Assembly (NCBI GenBank): GCA_048213135.1
Contig: PS015009.1
Span: 744,001-808,000 of the forward strand
Direction: 5' to 3'
Origin: Reclinomonas americana ATCC 50394
Taxonomy: Eukaryota; Jakobida; Jakobea; Jakobida
Length of the DNA stretch: 64,000 nucleotides
Shown: one piece after another, positions 34,297-42,015 of the stretch
How the letters are laid out: each line of letters begins with the position of its first letter
Numbering within the stretch: the first letter of the stretch is position 1
Notes under the pieces: model-generated
Databases searched by the model: none
What the model was told of the DNA's origin: nothing
The model's input: only the letters and a program-made list of their open reading frames with translations
Position numbers and translations under genes: made by a program

Positions 34297-35526
34297 ATGC
34301 AGAAAACAAATATAAGGTATTGGTTATGCCAGGTGGGCGGATGGGGCTTGTGGGGGCTGATCTTTATCTATTTCTACGTCTTTATTTTCGGCGACCGTTT
34401 CCTGGAACAGGGCGGTAAAAAAGAATACCTCATCAGCCTGGGCATTTACCTGGTTTGCGGTATCCTGTGTACCCACCTGCTGCGTACCATTATCAAAAGA
34501 ACCAACTGGCTGAAATATTCTTTCAACACCGTACTGGCACTGTCCATTGTAGGCGTAGGCGCCATCAGCATCCTGATGTATTACGGTGGTAACGCCATTG
34601 AACACAATACACCTTATTCCTACGATAATTTCATGAACGCCAAAAGGCTCGACAAAGCCCGCAGGATGGAACAGGAAGCCAAACTGGATACCAGCAACTA
34701 TTTCCAGAAAGTAGGTACCGCTGCCATTGACACACTGACCATGAAAACGGTGAACAAGATCAAGAACAGTACCGGCTGGCACCGTAATAAAAAAGGCGAA
34801 TGGAAATACGAGATCAAATCCGACCTCTACCTCATTTACCAGAACTTCCTGGTGATCGCGTTATGGATGCTGATCTACCTGGTGTTCCATTATGTGCAGC
34901 GCAACCGTAATGACCAGCTCGACAGGCTTAAACTGGTGAACACCGTTAAAGAGCTTGAGCTCAAAACCATCAAATCACACATCAACCCGCATTTTATTTT
35001 CAATTCCCTCAACAGCATCAGGGCATTGGTAGATGAGAACCCAACCCGGGCAAGGCGGGCTATTACGGAACTGAGCAACATCCTCCGCAGCAGCATGCAG
35101 GCAGAGAAAGCGGAAACCGTAACACTGGAGAAAGAACTTGATATCGTAAAGGATTACCTGGCACTGGAACACATGCGTTTTGAAGAAAGGCTGCGTGTGG
35201 AGTTTGATATTGATCCAGATACGCTGCAACATCCGGTTCCGCCGATGATGCTGCAGACACTGGTGGAGAACGCCATCAAACACGGCATCAGCAAACAGAT
35301 CAATGGTGGCCTGGTAAGGGTAGTATCGGAGATCAGGGGCGGGAAACTGGAACTGCTGGTACAGAATACCGGGCAACTGGTCGGGGAACTGAATGAAGAC
35401 GGGTTTGGCATTAAAAGCACGCAGGACCGCCTGAACCTGATGTACCAGGGCAAAGCGGCATTTAATATACAGAATTCGGGTGCCGATATGGTAGAGTCGA
35501 AAGTTACCATGCCGGTGATTGCCTGA
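34297..35526 (+). CDS. LytS-type sensor histidine kinase (second pair)
   Basis: 409 residues from ATG 34297. The N-terminal membrane part has about four helices, with an insert of roughly 90 residues between the third and fourth (HNTPYSYDNFMNAKRLDKAR onward) that could be an extracytoplasmic sensor loop. Phospho-acceptor His in IKSHINPHFIFNSLNSIR, N-box LQTLVENAIKHGIS, G-box GFGIKSTQDRLNLMY. Followed after 26 bp by its LytTR regulator. Confidence 0.9.
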   Translation: MQKTNIRYWLCQVGGWGLWGLIFIYFYVFIFGDRFLEQGGKKEYLISLGIYLVCGILCTHLLRTIIKRTNWLKYSFNTVLALSIVGVGAISILMYYGGNAIEHNTPYSYDNFMNAKRLDKARRMEQEAKLDTSNYFQKVGTAAIDTLTMKTVNKIKNSTGWHRNKKGEWKYEIKSDLYLIYQNFLVIALWMLIYLVFHYVQRNRNDQLDRLKLVNTVKELELKTIKSHINPHFIFNSLNSIRALVDENPTRARRAITELSNILRSSMQAEKAETVTLEKELDIVKDYLALEHMRFEERLRVEFDIDPDTLQHPVPPMMLQTLVENAIKHGISKQINGGLVRVVSEIRGGKLELLVQNTGQLVGELNEDGFGIKSTQDRLNLMYQGKAAFNIQNSGADMVESKVTMPVIA

Positions 35527-35552
35527 TTTAATCAAAGAAAACACAAGCACAT

Positions 35553-36284
35553 ATGCAGAAGGTTGTAATTATCGATGATGAAAGACTGGCCCGCAATGAA
35601 TTGAAAAAATTATTACTCGAATTTCCCGAAGTGGAAGTGATTGGCGAGGCCGCCAATGCAGCCGAGGGTTTGGAAAAGATCGAAAGCCTTTCTCCTGACC
35701 TCGTTTTCCTGGATATACAAATGCCCGGCAAAACCGGTTTTGATATGCTGGCTGAACTGGACAGTGCCCCGCACGTGATCTTCACCACTGCCTATGATGA
35801 GTACGCCCTGAAGGCATTCGAAGTGAACGCGCTGGACTACCTGATGAAACCTGTTGAACCTAAACGCCTGGCCGACGCCCTGCAAAAACTGCAGCTGGCG
35901 GAAGAAAAGGAAATAGCGGCATCCATGGCCGGCATCAACCGCGGCATCCTCACCGAAAGCGACCAGGTGTTTGTAAAAGATGGTGAGCGCTGCTGGTTTG
36001 TAAAACTCTCGGACGTACGTTTGTTTGAAAGCGTTGGCAATTATGCCAAAGTGTTTTTCGGCACATACAAACCCCTTATCCTGAAATCGCTTAATGCACT
36101 GGAAGAGCGGCTCGATGAAAAAGTATTCTTCAGGGCCAACCGTAAACACATCGTTAACCTGCGCATGATTGAGAAGATCGAACCTTACTTCAATGGCGGG
36201 CTGTTGCTGGAACTGCACGGTGGCGAGAAAGTGGAAGTGAGCCGCAGGCAGGCCGTTAAGTTCAAGGAAATGATGAGTCTTTAA
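35553..36284 (+). CDS. LytTR-family response regulator (second pair)
   Basis: 243 residues. Receiver phospho-acceptor D54 in LVFLDIQMPGKTG, acidic D8/D9, Lys in LMKPVEPKRL. The LytTR DNA-binding domain (about 140-243) contains VRLFESVGNYAKVFF and FFRANRKHIVNLRMIEKIEPY. Cognate to the LytS kinase upstream. The M28 peptidase gene begins 32 bp downstream and could be co-transcribed. Confidence 0.92.
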   Translation: MQKVVIIDDERLARNELKKLLLEFPEVEVIGEAANAAEGLEKIESLSPDLVFLDIQMPGKTGFDMLAELDSAPHVIFTTAYDEYALKAFEVNALDYLMKPVEPKRLADALQKLQLAEEKEIAASMAGINRGILTESDQVFVKDGERCWFVKLSDVRLFESVGNYAKVFFGTYKPLILKSLNALEERLDEKVFFRANRKHIVNLRMIEKIEPYFNGGLLLELHGGEKVEVSRRQAVKFKEMMSL

Positions 36285-36316
36285 CCTCACACCATATTTC
36301 ATAATCAACATCAATA

Positions 36317-37597
36317 ATGAAAAAAATCGCAATGCTGGCAGCGGCAGGTCTCGTATGCCTGTCCTCTTTTGCCCAGGACATCAACAAACTGATCGGCGCC
36401 GCGGAAGTGGAAAGGATCGAAAGAACCCTGTCTGCCGACGATATGCAGGGCCGCAAACCCTTTACACCGGGTATTGAAAAAGCGGCTGACTTCATCGCAG
36501 GCGAATTCCAAAAGAATGGGCTGACCTATTTCAAAGGACTCAGTTCTTACCGCCAGGAATTCAGCATGGTAAGAAGTAAGTTCATTTCCGCTACAGGCAC
36601 CATCGACGGGCAACCTGCCGACGCTAAGAACATCATCGCCTTTACCACTACTGCAGATATCAGCGTTTCCGATAAATCAGGATATAGCAAAGTATTCATT
36701 GCCGCCGGCGCCAACTTTACCGGCGAGGCATTCAAATACATCCAGGGTGATAAAAACACCATCGTTATTGTTGACACCAGTCACAGTAAAAATTTCGGCA
36801 GGCTTACCCGTTTTAAAAGGGAAAGTTTTAAAAGTGACCGCAATGTTGTTTTCGTATTGTCAGCCACCGATCCAAAGACCTATGACCTGCAGATCAAACA
36901 TGAACTTACCGAAAGCAAACTCTTCAACGTGGTGGGTGTGATCCCCGGCAAAAGCAAACCCAACGAATACGTGATATTCTCCGGCCACTATGATCACCTC
37001 GGCATTGGCAAACCCAATGCAGCGGGCGATTCCATTTACAACGGCGCTAATGACGACGCGGCAGGAACTACAGCCGTGATCATGTTGTCGAAATATTTCA
37101 GCCAGCTGAAGAACAATGAACGCACCATCATTTTTGTAGCTTTTACCGCGGAAGAAAGCGGTGGCTATGGCTCCCGTTATTTCAGCAAACAAATGAACCC
37201 CGATGAAGTGACGGCCATGTTCAATATCGAAATGATAGGTACGGAAAGCAAATGGGGCACCAACAGCGCCTATATTACGGGCTACGAAAAATCGGATATG
37301 GGTAAGATATTGCAGTCCAACCTCACCAATTCCAAGTTCAAATTCGAACCGGATCCTTACCCCGACCAGAAACTCTTTTACCGCAGCGATAACGCCACAC
37401 TCGCCGCCCTGGGTGTTCCGGCACATACCATTTCCACTTCCAAAATGGACAGTGAAAAATTCTATCATTCACAGGAAGACGAGATTGAAACACTGGATAT
37501 GAACAATATGGCCGAGATCATTAAAGCCATTGCCATCAGCAGCCGCAGCATTGTCAGCGGAAAGGATACACCTTCCCGTGTAGCGAAGGAACCGTGA
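36317..37597 (+). CDS. secreted M28-family zinc aminopeptidase
   Basis: 426 residues, signal peptide MKKIAMLAAAGLVCLSSFAQ. Metal ligands of M28: FSGHYDHLG (His), GANDDAAGTT (Asp), FTAEESGGYGS (catalytic and metal Glu), and FNIEMIG, where the usual Asp is Glu; the last His is in the IETLDMNN-preceding segment around FYHSQEDE. A PA-like insert is seen at about 95-190. Periplasmic or extracellular peptide trimming is expected. Two terminators follow. Confidence 0.9.
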   Translation: MKKIAMLAAAGLVCLSSFAQDINKLIGAAEVERIERTLSADDMQGRKPFTPGIEKAADFIAGEFQKNGLTYFKGLSSYRQEFSMVRSKFISATGTIDGQPADAKNIIAFTTTADISVSDKSGYSKVFIAAGANFTGEAFKYIQGDKNTIVIVDTSHSKNFGRLTRFKRESFKSDRNVVFVLSATDPKTYDLQIKHELTESKLFNVVGVIPGKSKPNEYVIFSGHYDHLGIGKPNAAGDSIYNGANDDAAGTTAVIMLSKYFSQLKNNERTIIFVAFTAEESGGYGSRYFSKQMNPDEVTAMFNIEMIGTESKWGTNSAYITGYEKSDMGKILQSNLTNSKFKFEPDPYPDQKLFYRSDNATLAALGVPAHTISTSKMDSEKFYHSQEDEIETLDMNNMAEIIKAIAISSRSIVSGKDTPSRVAKEP

Positions 37598-37626
37598 TGA
37601 TGTATAATTAAAAAAAAGAAAATTTG

Positions 37627-37663
37627 AAAATGGACTTCTCATTCCCGGGAAGTCCATTTTTAT
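37627..37663 (+). terminator. terminator after M28 peptidase
   Basis: 12-bp perfect stem AAAATGGACTTC / GAAGTCCATTTT around a TCATTCCCGG loop, ending in TTTTTATTT. Confidence 0.8.
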
Positions 37664-37726
37664 TTCCTCTTTACGATTAGAGAAGCTCTTGCAATATGCA
37701 GAATCAGTCTGATATATAGTTGTATT

Positions 37727-37759
37727 AAAGAAGCCAACCTTATTGCGGTTGGCTTCTTT
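37727..37759. terminator. bidirectional terminator between M28 and GGGPS genes
   Basis: 13-bp perfect stem AAAGAAGCCAACC / GGTTGGCTTCTTT with a 7-nt loop, between convergent genes. Confidence 0.75.
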
Positions 37760-37788
37760 AATAATATCAAAACAGGTTGTCGTAAAAA

Positions 37789-38547
37789 TCAAATCGCTTT
37801 CACCGGCACACTGTGCACCGCCGCGGCCATCTCGCGGATGAGGGAAGCGTCTTTTTCAATGGCATTGCCCACCACGATCACATCGGCGCCGGCTTTACAA
37901 TTGAGGTACGCTTTTTCAGGTTCCGTGATACCGCCACCAATAATAAGGGGCACTTGTATGCAGCCCGCCACTTTAGCGATCATATCTTCGGAAATAGCCC
38001 TGCGGGCACCGCTTCCGGCATCCATGTAGATGAGTTTCATGCCCAGCATTTCACCGGCCATGGCCGTACACATGGCAATCTCATTTTTATCGGCAGGAAC
38101 AGGCGTGGCGTTAGAGATATAGGAAACGGTGGTAGGGGCCCCGCCATCTATCACCATATAACCGGTAGGCATCACTTCCAGCCCGCTTTGTCTTACCACA
38201 GGAGCACTTACCACATGCTGACCAATAAGCAGGTCGGCATTGCGGCCGCTGATGAGGGAGAGGTACAAAAGCGCATCGGCATAACGGCTGATCTGTGAAG
38301 GGCTTCCGGGGAAGAGGATCACCGGTATATCGCAGTTACGTTTGATGAGCTGTACGCATTCATCCAGGTAATTGGAAATCACCAGGCTGCCGCCCACCAG
38401 CAGGTAATCCACCCGGGCATCCACGCAGCGTTCTACCAGCAGTTCCATATTCTCGTCATTCACCTTATCAGGGTCAATAAGTACCGCAAAGGATTTCCTG
38501 CCCTGCTGCTTCCGTTCTGTAAGTGAATGATATATACCTTTCGTCAT
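37789..38547 (-). CDS. geranylgeranylglyceryl/heptaprenylglyceryl phosphate synthase family
   Basis: 252 residues from ATG 38547 (MTKGIYHSLTERKQQG); an in-frame TTG at 38571 is possible. PcrB/GGGPS TIM barrel: AVLIDPDKV, DYLLVGGSLV, substrate/phosphate motifs YMDAGSGARRAISEDM, LIIGGGITEPEKA and ADVIVVGNAIEKD. The enzyme joins glycerol-1-phosphate to a polyprenyl diphosphate, the first ether-lipid step in archaea. Homologues are known in Bacteroidota, including Chitinophaga and Flavobacterium, where the product's fate is unclear. Which prenyl chain length this one uses is not evident. Confidence 0.9.
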   Translation of the reverse strand: MTKGIYHSLTERKQQGRKSFAVLIDPDKVNDENMELLVERCVDARVDYLLVGGSLVISNYLDECVQLIKRNCDIPVILFPGSPSQISRYADALLYLSLISGRNADLLIGQHVVSAPVVRQSGLEVMPTGYMVIDGGAPTTVSYISNATPVPADKNEIAMCTAMAGEMLGMKLIYMDAGSGARRAISEDMIAKVAGCIQVPLIIGGGITEPEKAYLNCKAGADVIVVGNAIEKDASLIREMAAAVHSVPVKAI

Positions 38548-38653
38548 TTCCAATCGCTTAGGTTGGTGCAAAAATCAACAAAAAAACGTTCTTATAGAAA
38601 TAATAGACTTAAAATAAGCCCTTTGGGCTGCAATTTGACGCTAATTTTATGCC

Positions 38654-38661
38654 TAATTTTG
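38654..38661 (+). promoter_or_regulatory. -7 box TAATTTTG 5 nt before ArfB-like start
   Basis: Exact TAnnTTTG word ending 5 nt before ATG 38667, with TTTG at 38634-38637 upstream. It overlaps the longer reading from 38649, so it decides for the shorter start. Confidence 0.55.
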
Positions 38662-38666
38662 ACCAG

Positions 38667-39071
38667 ATGGCTGATTTTACTTACGAAATAAAATTCAAAA
38701 CGGCCCGCAGCGGGGGTAAGGGTGGTCAAAATGTCAACAAAGTGGAGACCATGGTGGAGGGTTATTGGGATATAGCCGCCTCAACCGAATTTTCCCGTGA
38801 GGAAAAAGAGCTCATTTTTGCCCGCCTGTCGGCAAAGATCAATGCCGATGGACTTTTACTTGTTAAAAGCCAGGAAGAGCGCTCCCAACTGGGCAATAAG
38901 CAGCTGGTAATCAAAAAGATGCTGGACCTGGTAGCAAAAGCCCTGGTGGTACAAAAAGCCCGTAAAGCCACCCGGCCTTCCAAAGCCGTGAAAGAAAAAA
39001 GGCTGGACCAGAAAAAAAGGGCATCTGCCGTTAAAGAAACCCGCAGGAAAATTGACCACCGTAACGACTGA
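38667..39071 (+). CDS. arfB: ArfB-like peptidyl-tRNA hydrolase
   Basis: 134 residues from ATG 38667. Class I release-factor-like domain with the catalytic GGQ (residues 19-21 in SGGKGGQNVNKVE), followed by a Lys/Arg-rich basic tail (KARKATRPSKAVKEKRLDQK) of the type that enters the mRNA channel in ArfB/YaeJ. Expected to rescue ribosomes stalled on nonstop mRNA. Length agrees with ArfB (about 140). An upstream in-frame ATG at 38649 would lie within the promoter box. Confidence 0.92.
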   Translation: MADFTYEIKFKTARSGGKGGQNVNKVETMVEGYWDIAASTEFSREEKELIFARLSAKINADGLLLVKSQEERSQLGNKQLVIKKMLDLVAKALVVQKARKATRPSKAVKEKRLDQKKRASAVKETRRKIDHRND

Positions 39072-39076
39072 TCCCC

Positions 39077-39811
39077 ATGTTACTGTCATTCCTCATATCA
39101 CTTTTATTCCCGGCCTCCGTTCAGCCACCGCCGGCACCCCCGGCTACCGGGCAGTTGAAGATCAGTTTTGTGAATAAAGTGAAAGACGAAAAAATGCAGC
39201 TGAACGAGGTTGCTTATACCAATCCTTACGGTGAGCAGTACACGATCAGGAAATTCAAATATTATATCAGTAATGTGTCCGTTCTTTCCGGCAATAAGGA
39301 AACAAAGGAAAAGAACAGCTATCACCTGGTGGATGAGAACAAATCCGCATCACTCAGTTTCAGCTTCCCGGTACAGGCCGGTAAATATGGAGTTGTTTCT
39401 TTTTTGCTGGGGGTAGACAGTCTCCGCAATGTGAGTGGTGCCCAGTCGGGGGCGCTTGACCCGCTTAACGATATGTTCTGGACATGGAACACCGGGTATG
39501 TAATGGCCAAACTGGAAGCCACATCTCCGCAATCCAACATATTTAATAAAAAAGTGGAATACCACATCGGCGGTTTTTCGGGAGCCGCCAACGTGGTGAA
39601 AAACATACGGCTTCAAATGGACACTGCATTCCAGGTGAAACCCGGTAAAACAACGGAGATCATCATAGAAGCCGATGCGGACAAATGGTGGTATCCTTAC
39701 CCGCTGCGCATCAAAGAAAATCCCAGTTGTACCGTAAGCGGCGAACTGGCCCGCCAGGTGGCCGGTAATTATGCCTCGATGTTTTCCATCAGACAAATCA
39801 TTACGCCTTGA
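39077..39811 (+). CDS. MbnP-like copper-binding protein
   Basis: 244 residues with an N-terminal signal (MLLSFLISLLFPASVQ). Beta-rich fold with QLKISFVNKVKDEKM, KFKYYISNVSV, and the hallmark MFWTWNTGYVMAKLE containing W135 and W137, then VEYHIGGF. This is the pattern of the MbnP family, whose studied member binds copper after a partner di-heme enzyme (MbnH) oxidises a Trp to kynurenine. The next gene overlaps by 4 bp and encodes exactly such a di-heme enzyme. No methanobactin precursor is seen. Trp modification here is inferred. Few Cys, so not the four-Cys variant. Confidence 0.85.
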   Translation: MLLSFLISLLFPASVQPPPAPPATGQLKISFVNKVKDEKMQLNEVAYTNPYGEQYTIRKFKYYISNVSVLSGNKETKEKNSYHLVDENKSASLSFSFPVQAGKYGVVSFLLGVDSLRNVSGAQSGALDPLNDMFWTWNTGYVMAKLEATSPQSNIFNKKVEYHIGGFSGAANVVKNIRLQMDTAFQVKPGKTTEIIIEADADKWWYPYPLRIKENPSCTVSGELARQVAGNYASMFSIRQIITP

Positions 39812-40881
39812 TCCGCTTTACCGTGATAGCGATCCTGTGCCTGGTATGTCTTTCCTTTGTACTGACAGGCACGCTGGACAATGACAACTGGAAACAGGCT
39901 CCTTACCAACCGGTATACCTCAACATTAAAATACCTCCCGGCTGGCCCAAACCCGCCAAAGATTATTTTACCGACAACCGTATTACCGAGCAGGGATTCC
40001 AACTGGGCAGGAAATTATTTTACGATGGGAAATTGAGCAAGGATGGCAATTTTTCCTGCGGTGGATGTCACCAGCAGTTTGCCGCTTTTGCGCATTACGA
40101 GCATGATCTCAGTCATGGTTTTAATAATAGTTTTACCACGCGTAATGCCCCGGCGTTGTTCAACCTCGCCTGGCAGACCTCCTTTCACCGCGACGGTGGC
40201 GTTAATCATATTGAAGTGCAGGCCATCTCCCCTATTACAGCGCCCAACGAAATGGCCGAGAGCCTGGACAGTGTGCTGATCAAGTTGAAGAATGACAAGG
40301 AATATCCGCGGTTGTTCAAAGCCGCTTTTGGTACACCCGACATTACCACCCAGCGGATGCTGAAAGCGCTGGCACAGTTCACCGGCAGCATCGTTTCCAG
40401 CAATTCAAAATACGACCGGGTAAAAAGAGGAGAAGACCGCTTTACAACATTGGAACAGCAGGGCTACGAACTGTTCAAACAAAAATGCAGTAATTGTCAT
40501 ACCGAACCGTTATTCACCGATAACAGTTTCCGAAACAATGGCCTGGCTAAAGACAGTATGCTGAATGATGTGGGTCGTATGCTGGTGACCGGCGACAGGA
40601 ATGATTCTTTAAAATTCAGGGTGCCCAGCCTGCGCAATGTGCAGCTTACTTTTCCTTATATGCATGATGGACGTATCTATTCATTGGGCGAAGCCGTTGA
40701 GCATTACCGCTCCGGCATTATTACCACGCAACCCACGCTGGACCCACTGCTGAAGAACCGTATATCAATGACATTGCAGGAGAAATACAATATCATTTAT
40801 TTCCTGAACACATTGACCGATTATACGCTGACTAAGAACCCTCGCTTCGGGCCCACGCACCAGATGACTTATATTCATTGA
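39808..40881 (+). CDS. MbnH-like di-heme cytochrome c / MauG-family enzyme
   Basis: 357 residues from a TTG whose bases overlap the preceding stop (TTGA). Signal segment IRFTVIAILCLVCLSFVLTG. Heme sites CGGCH (C84-C87-H88) and CSNCH (about C228-C231-H232), FRVPSLRNVQLTFPYMHDGRI, and a C-terminal KYNIIYFLNTLTDY. Compared with the peroxidase at 31.3 kb, it pairs with an MbnP-like gene, so the predicted job is oxidation of a Trp in that partner rather than general peroxide reduction. Translational coupling supports one complex. Confidence 0.88.
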   Translation: MIRFTVIAILCLVCLSFVLTGTLDNDNWKQAPYQPVYLNIKIPPGWPKPAKDYFTDNRITEQGFQLGRKLFYDGKLSKDGNFSCGGCHQQFAAFAHYEHDLSHGFNNSFTTRNAPALFNLAWQTSFHRDGGVNHIEVQAISPITAPNEMAESLDSVLIKLKNDKEYPRLFKAAFGTPDITTQRMLKALAQFTGSIVSSNSKYDRVKRGEDRFTTLEQQGYELFKQKCSNCHTEPLFTDNSFRNNGLAKDSMLNDVGRMLVTGDRNDSLKFRVPSLRNVQLTFPYMHDGRIYSLGEAVEHYRSGIITTQPTLDPLLKNRISMTLQEKYNIIYFLNTLTDYTLTKNPRFGPTHQMTYIH

Positions 40882-40901
40882 TTTGACCACAGGTAACTGA
40901 C

Positions 40902-41144
40902 ACCTGGGTCTCCTGCGGAAGACCCAAGCGGAACGGGATGTGCAGACGATGGACGACAGACTACTGACGACAGGAAGTTTGACATAAAATAGAGGCTCTC
41001 CTATATCGGGAAGTTTTATTGTCTGCTCACCAAATTGGCAAGCAGACAAACGGCACCGGGGTCTCCTGCGGAAGACCCAGGCGGAACGGGATGTGCATAC
41101 GATGGACGACAGAATACCGACGACAGGAAGTTTCCCATAAAATA
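40902..41144. repeat. tandem 90-bp dispersed repeat with hairpin (copy A)
   Basis: 40902-40991 and 41055-41144 match in 83 of 90 positions with no gaps (period 153 bp). Each contains the GGGTCTCCTGCGGAAGACCC hairpin or a one-base variant, the word GGACGACAGA...GACGACAGGAAGTTT, and CATAAAATA. The bases between them (ATCGGGAAGTTTTATT, TTGGCAA) are also conserved in the copy at 50.0 kb. Confidence 0.8.
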
Positions 41145-41166
41145 AAAACTCCGCCTTTCAGCGGAG
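41139..41166 (-). terminator. terminator for the coiled-coil protein gene
   Basis: Read on the minus strand: CTCCGC-TGAAAG-GCGGAG followed by TTTTTATTTT. It is built into the end of the second repeat unit. Confidence 0.7.
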
Positions 41167-41170
41167 CTTC

Positions 41171-41236
41171 ATTATCAAAGTTATCGGGTTATCACATTGT
41201 CGCATTCGCATATTCACGCATCTGCACATTCACGCA
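41171..41236. repeat. CACATT/GCATATTC low-complexity intergenic words
   Basis: Run of TTATCACATTGTCGCATTC, GCATATTCACGCATCTGCACATTCACGCATC-type words between the repeat and the coiled-coil gene. Related to the stretches at 8.0, 14.7, 16.3 and 43.6 kb. With the tandem repeat, it fills the 355-bp gap after the di-heme gene. Confidence 0.5.
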
Positions 41237-41878
41237 TCAGGAAACCTTCCTCTTCCCCCTCAGTGTTTCCAGCACTTGTTTTTGCTTGTCATTTTCTTTC
41301 ACCTGGTCTTCCTGTGCTTTTTTGTTTTCCTCTATTTTTTTCTCGAGTTTCTTCTTTTGCTTTTGCAGATCGTCGGCTTCTTCTGCCAGCGAGGTTGATC
41401 TTTTTTCATTCTTTTTAACCACATCATCCTGTTCGGTGATCTGCTGTTCCAGGTCGTATACAGCAATGAGGTTGCGCAGGTTATCGAGGTATTCTTTGGC
41501 ATTGCCAATGAGGATCTCGTCGGATTTCTCAGCGGCAAAATCATCAAAGCCTTTGGAGATCATCAGCGTTACAATGGAAATATCCTTCTCTTTACGGCCT
41601 TTGGAATCGATTGAGAAATAAAGATCATATTCCGATTTGCCCAGCGCTTCCAGTTTTACGCCTTTATACACGGTATAACCTTTGCTGTCTTTTCCCCGGT
41701 AACCCAGTTTTTCGAGTGTATCCTTAATGGCATTGGCCACCAGTTTTTCAGGGAAAGGAATTTCATTCACAATGGCATCCCGCTTTATTTTCTGGTATTC
41801 CACCGAAGTGATATGCGATTGAGCCGAAAGAGAAAGCGTAAAGAAGGACAGGAATAATGGAAGTATTACTTTTTTCAT
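41237..41878 (-). CDS. secreted protein with C-terminal coiled coil
   Basis: 213 residues from ATG 41878, chosen because it opens with a signal peptide (MKKVILPLFLSFFTLSLSAQ); the frame is open a further 46 codons upstream. The middle (about 25-140) is alpha/beta, with LGYRGKDSKGYTVYKGVKLEALG and RKEKDISIVTLMISKGFDD. The C-terminal 70 residues are a heptad-rich Lys/Glu coiled coil. I do not recognise a family; probably a periplasmic oligomer. Confidence 0.75.
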   Translation of the reverse strand: MKKVILPLFLSFFTLSLSAQSHITSVEYQKIKRDAIVNEIPFPEKLVANAIKDTLEKLGYRGKDSKGYTVYKGVKLEALGKSEYDLYFSIDSKGRKEKDISIVTLMISKGFDDFAAEKSDEILIGNAKEYLDNLRNLIAVYDLEQQITEQDDVVKKNEKRSTSLAEEADDLQKQKKKLEKKIEENKKAQEDQVKENDKQKQVLETLRGKRKVS

Positions 41879-41987
41879 GGTATAAAAATTTGATGCAAAT
41901 ATAGATTTTGTTAAGGAAGCACAAATATCAATAACCAAAGACCGGGCAAATACAGATAATTGGCAGGCAGAATTGGAATTATACAAG

Positions 41988-41995
41988 TAAATTTG
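41988..41995 (+). promoter_or_regulatory. -7 box TAAATTTG upstream of flippase gene
   Basis: Exact TAnnTTTG word 20 nt before the TTG start at 42016. Confidence 0.45.
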
Positions 41996-42015
41996 ACGTA
42001 AAATTAAAACAGCCA

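Noticed and set aside
40902-41144. Insertion sequence with transposase
   Set aside because: No transposase frame lies in or beside the repeat; at most a non-autonomous element.
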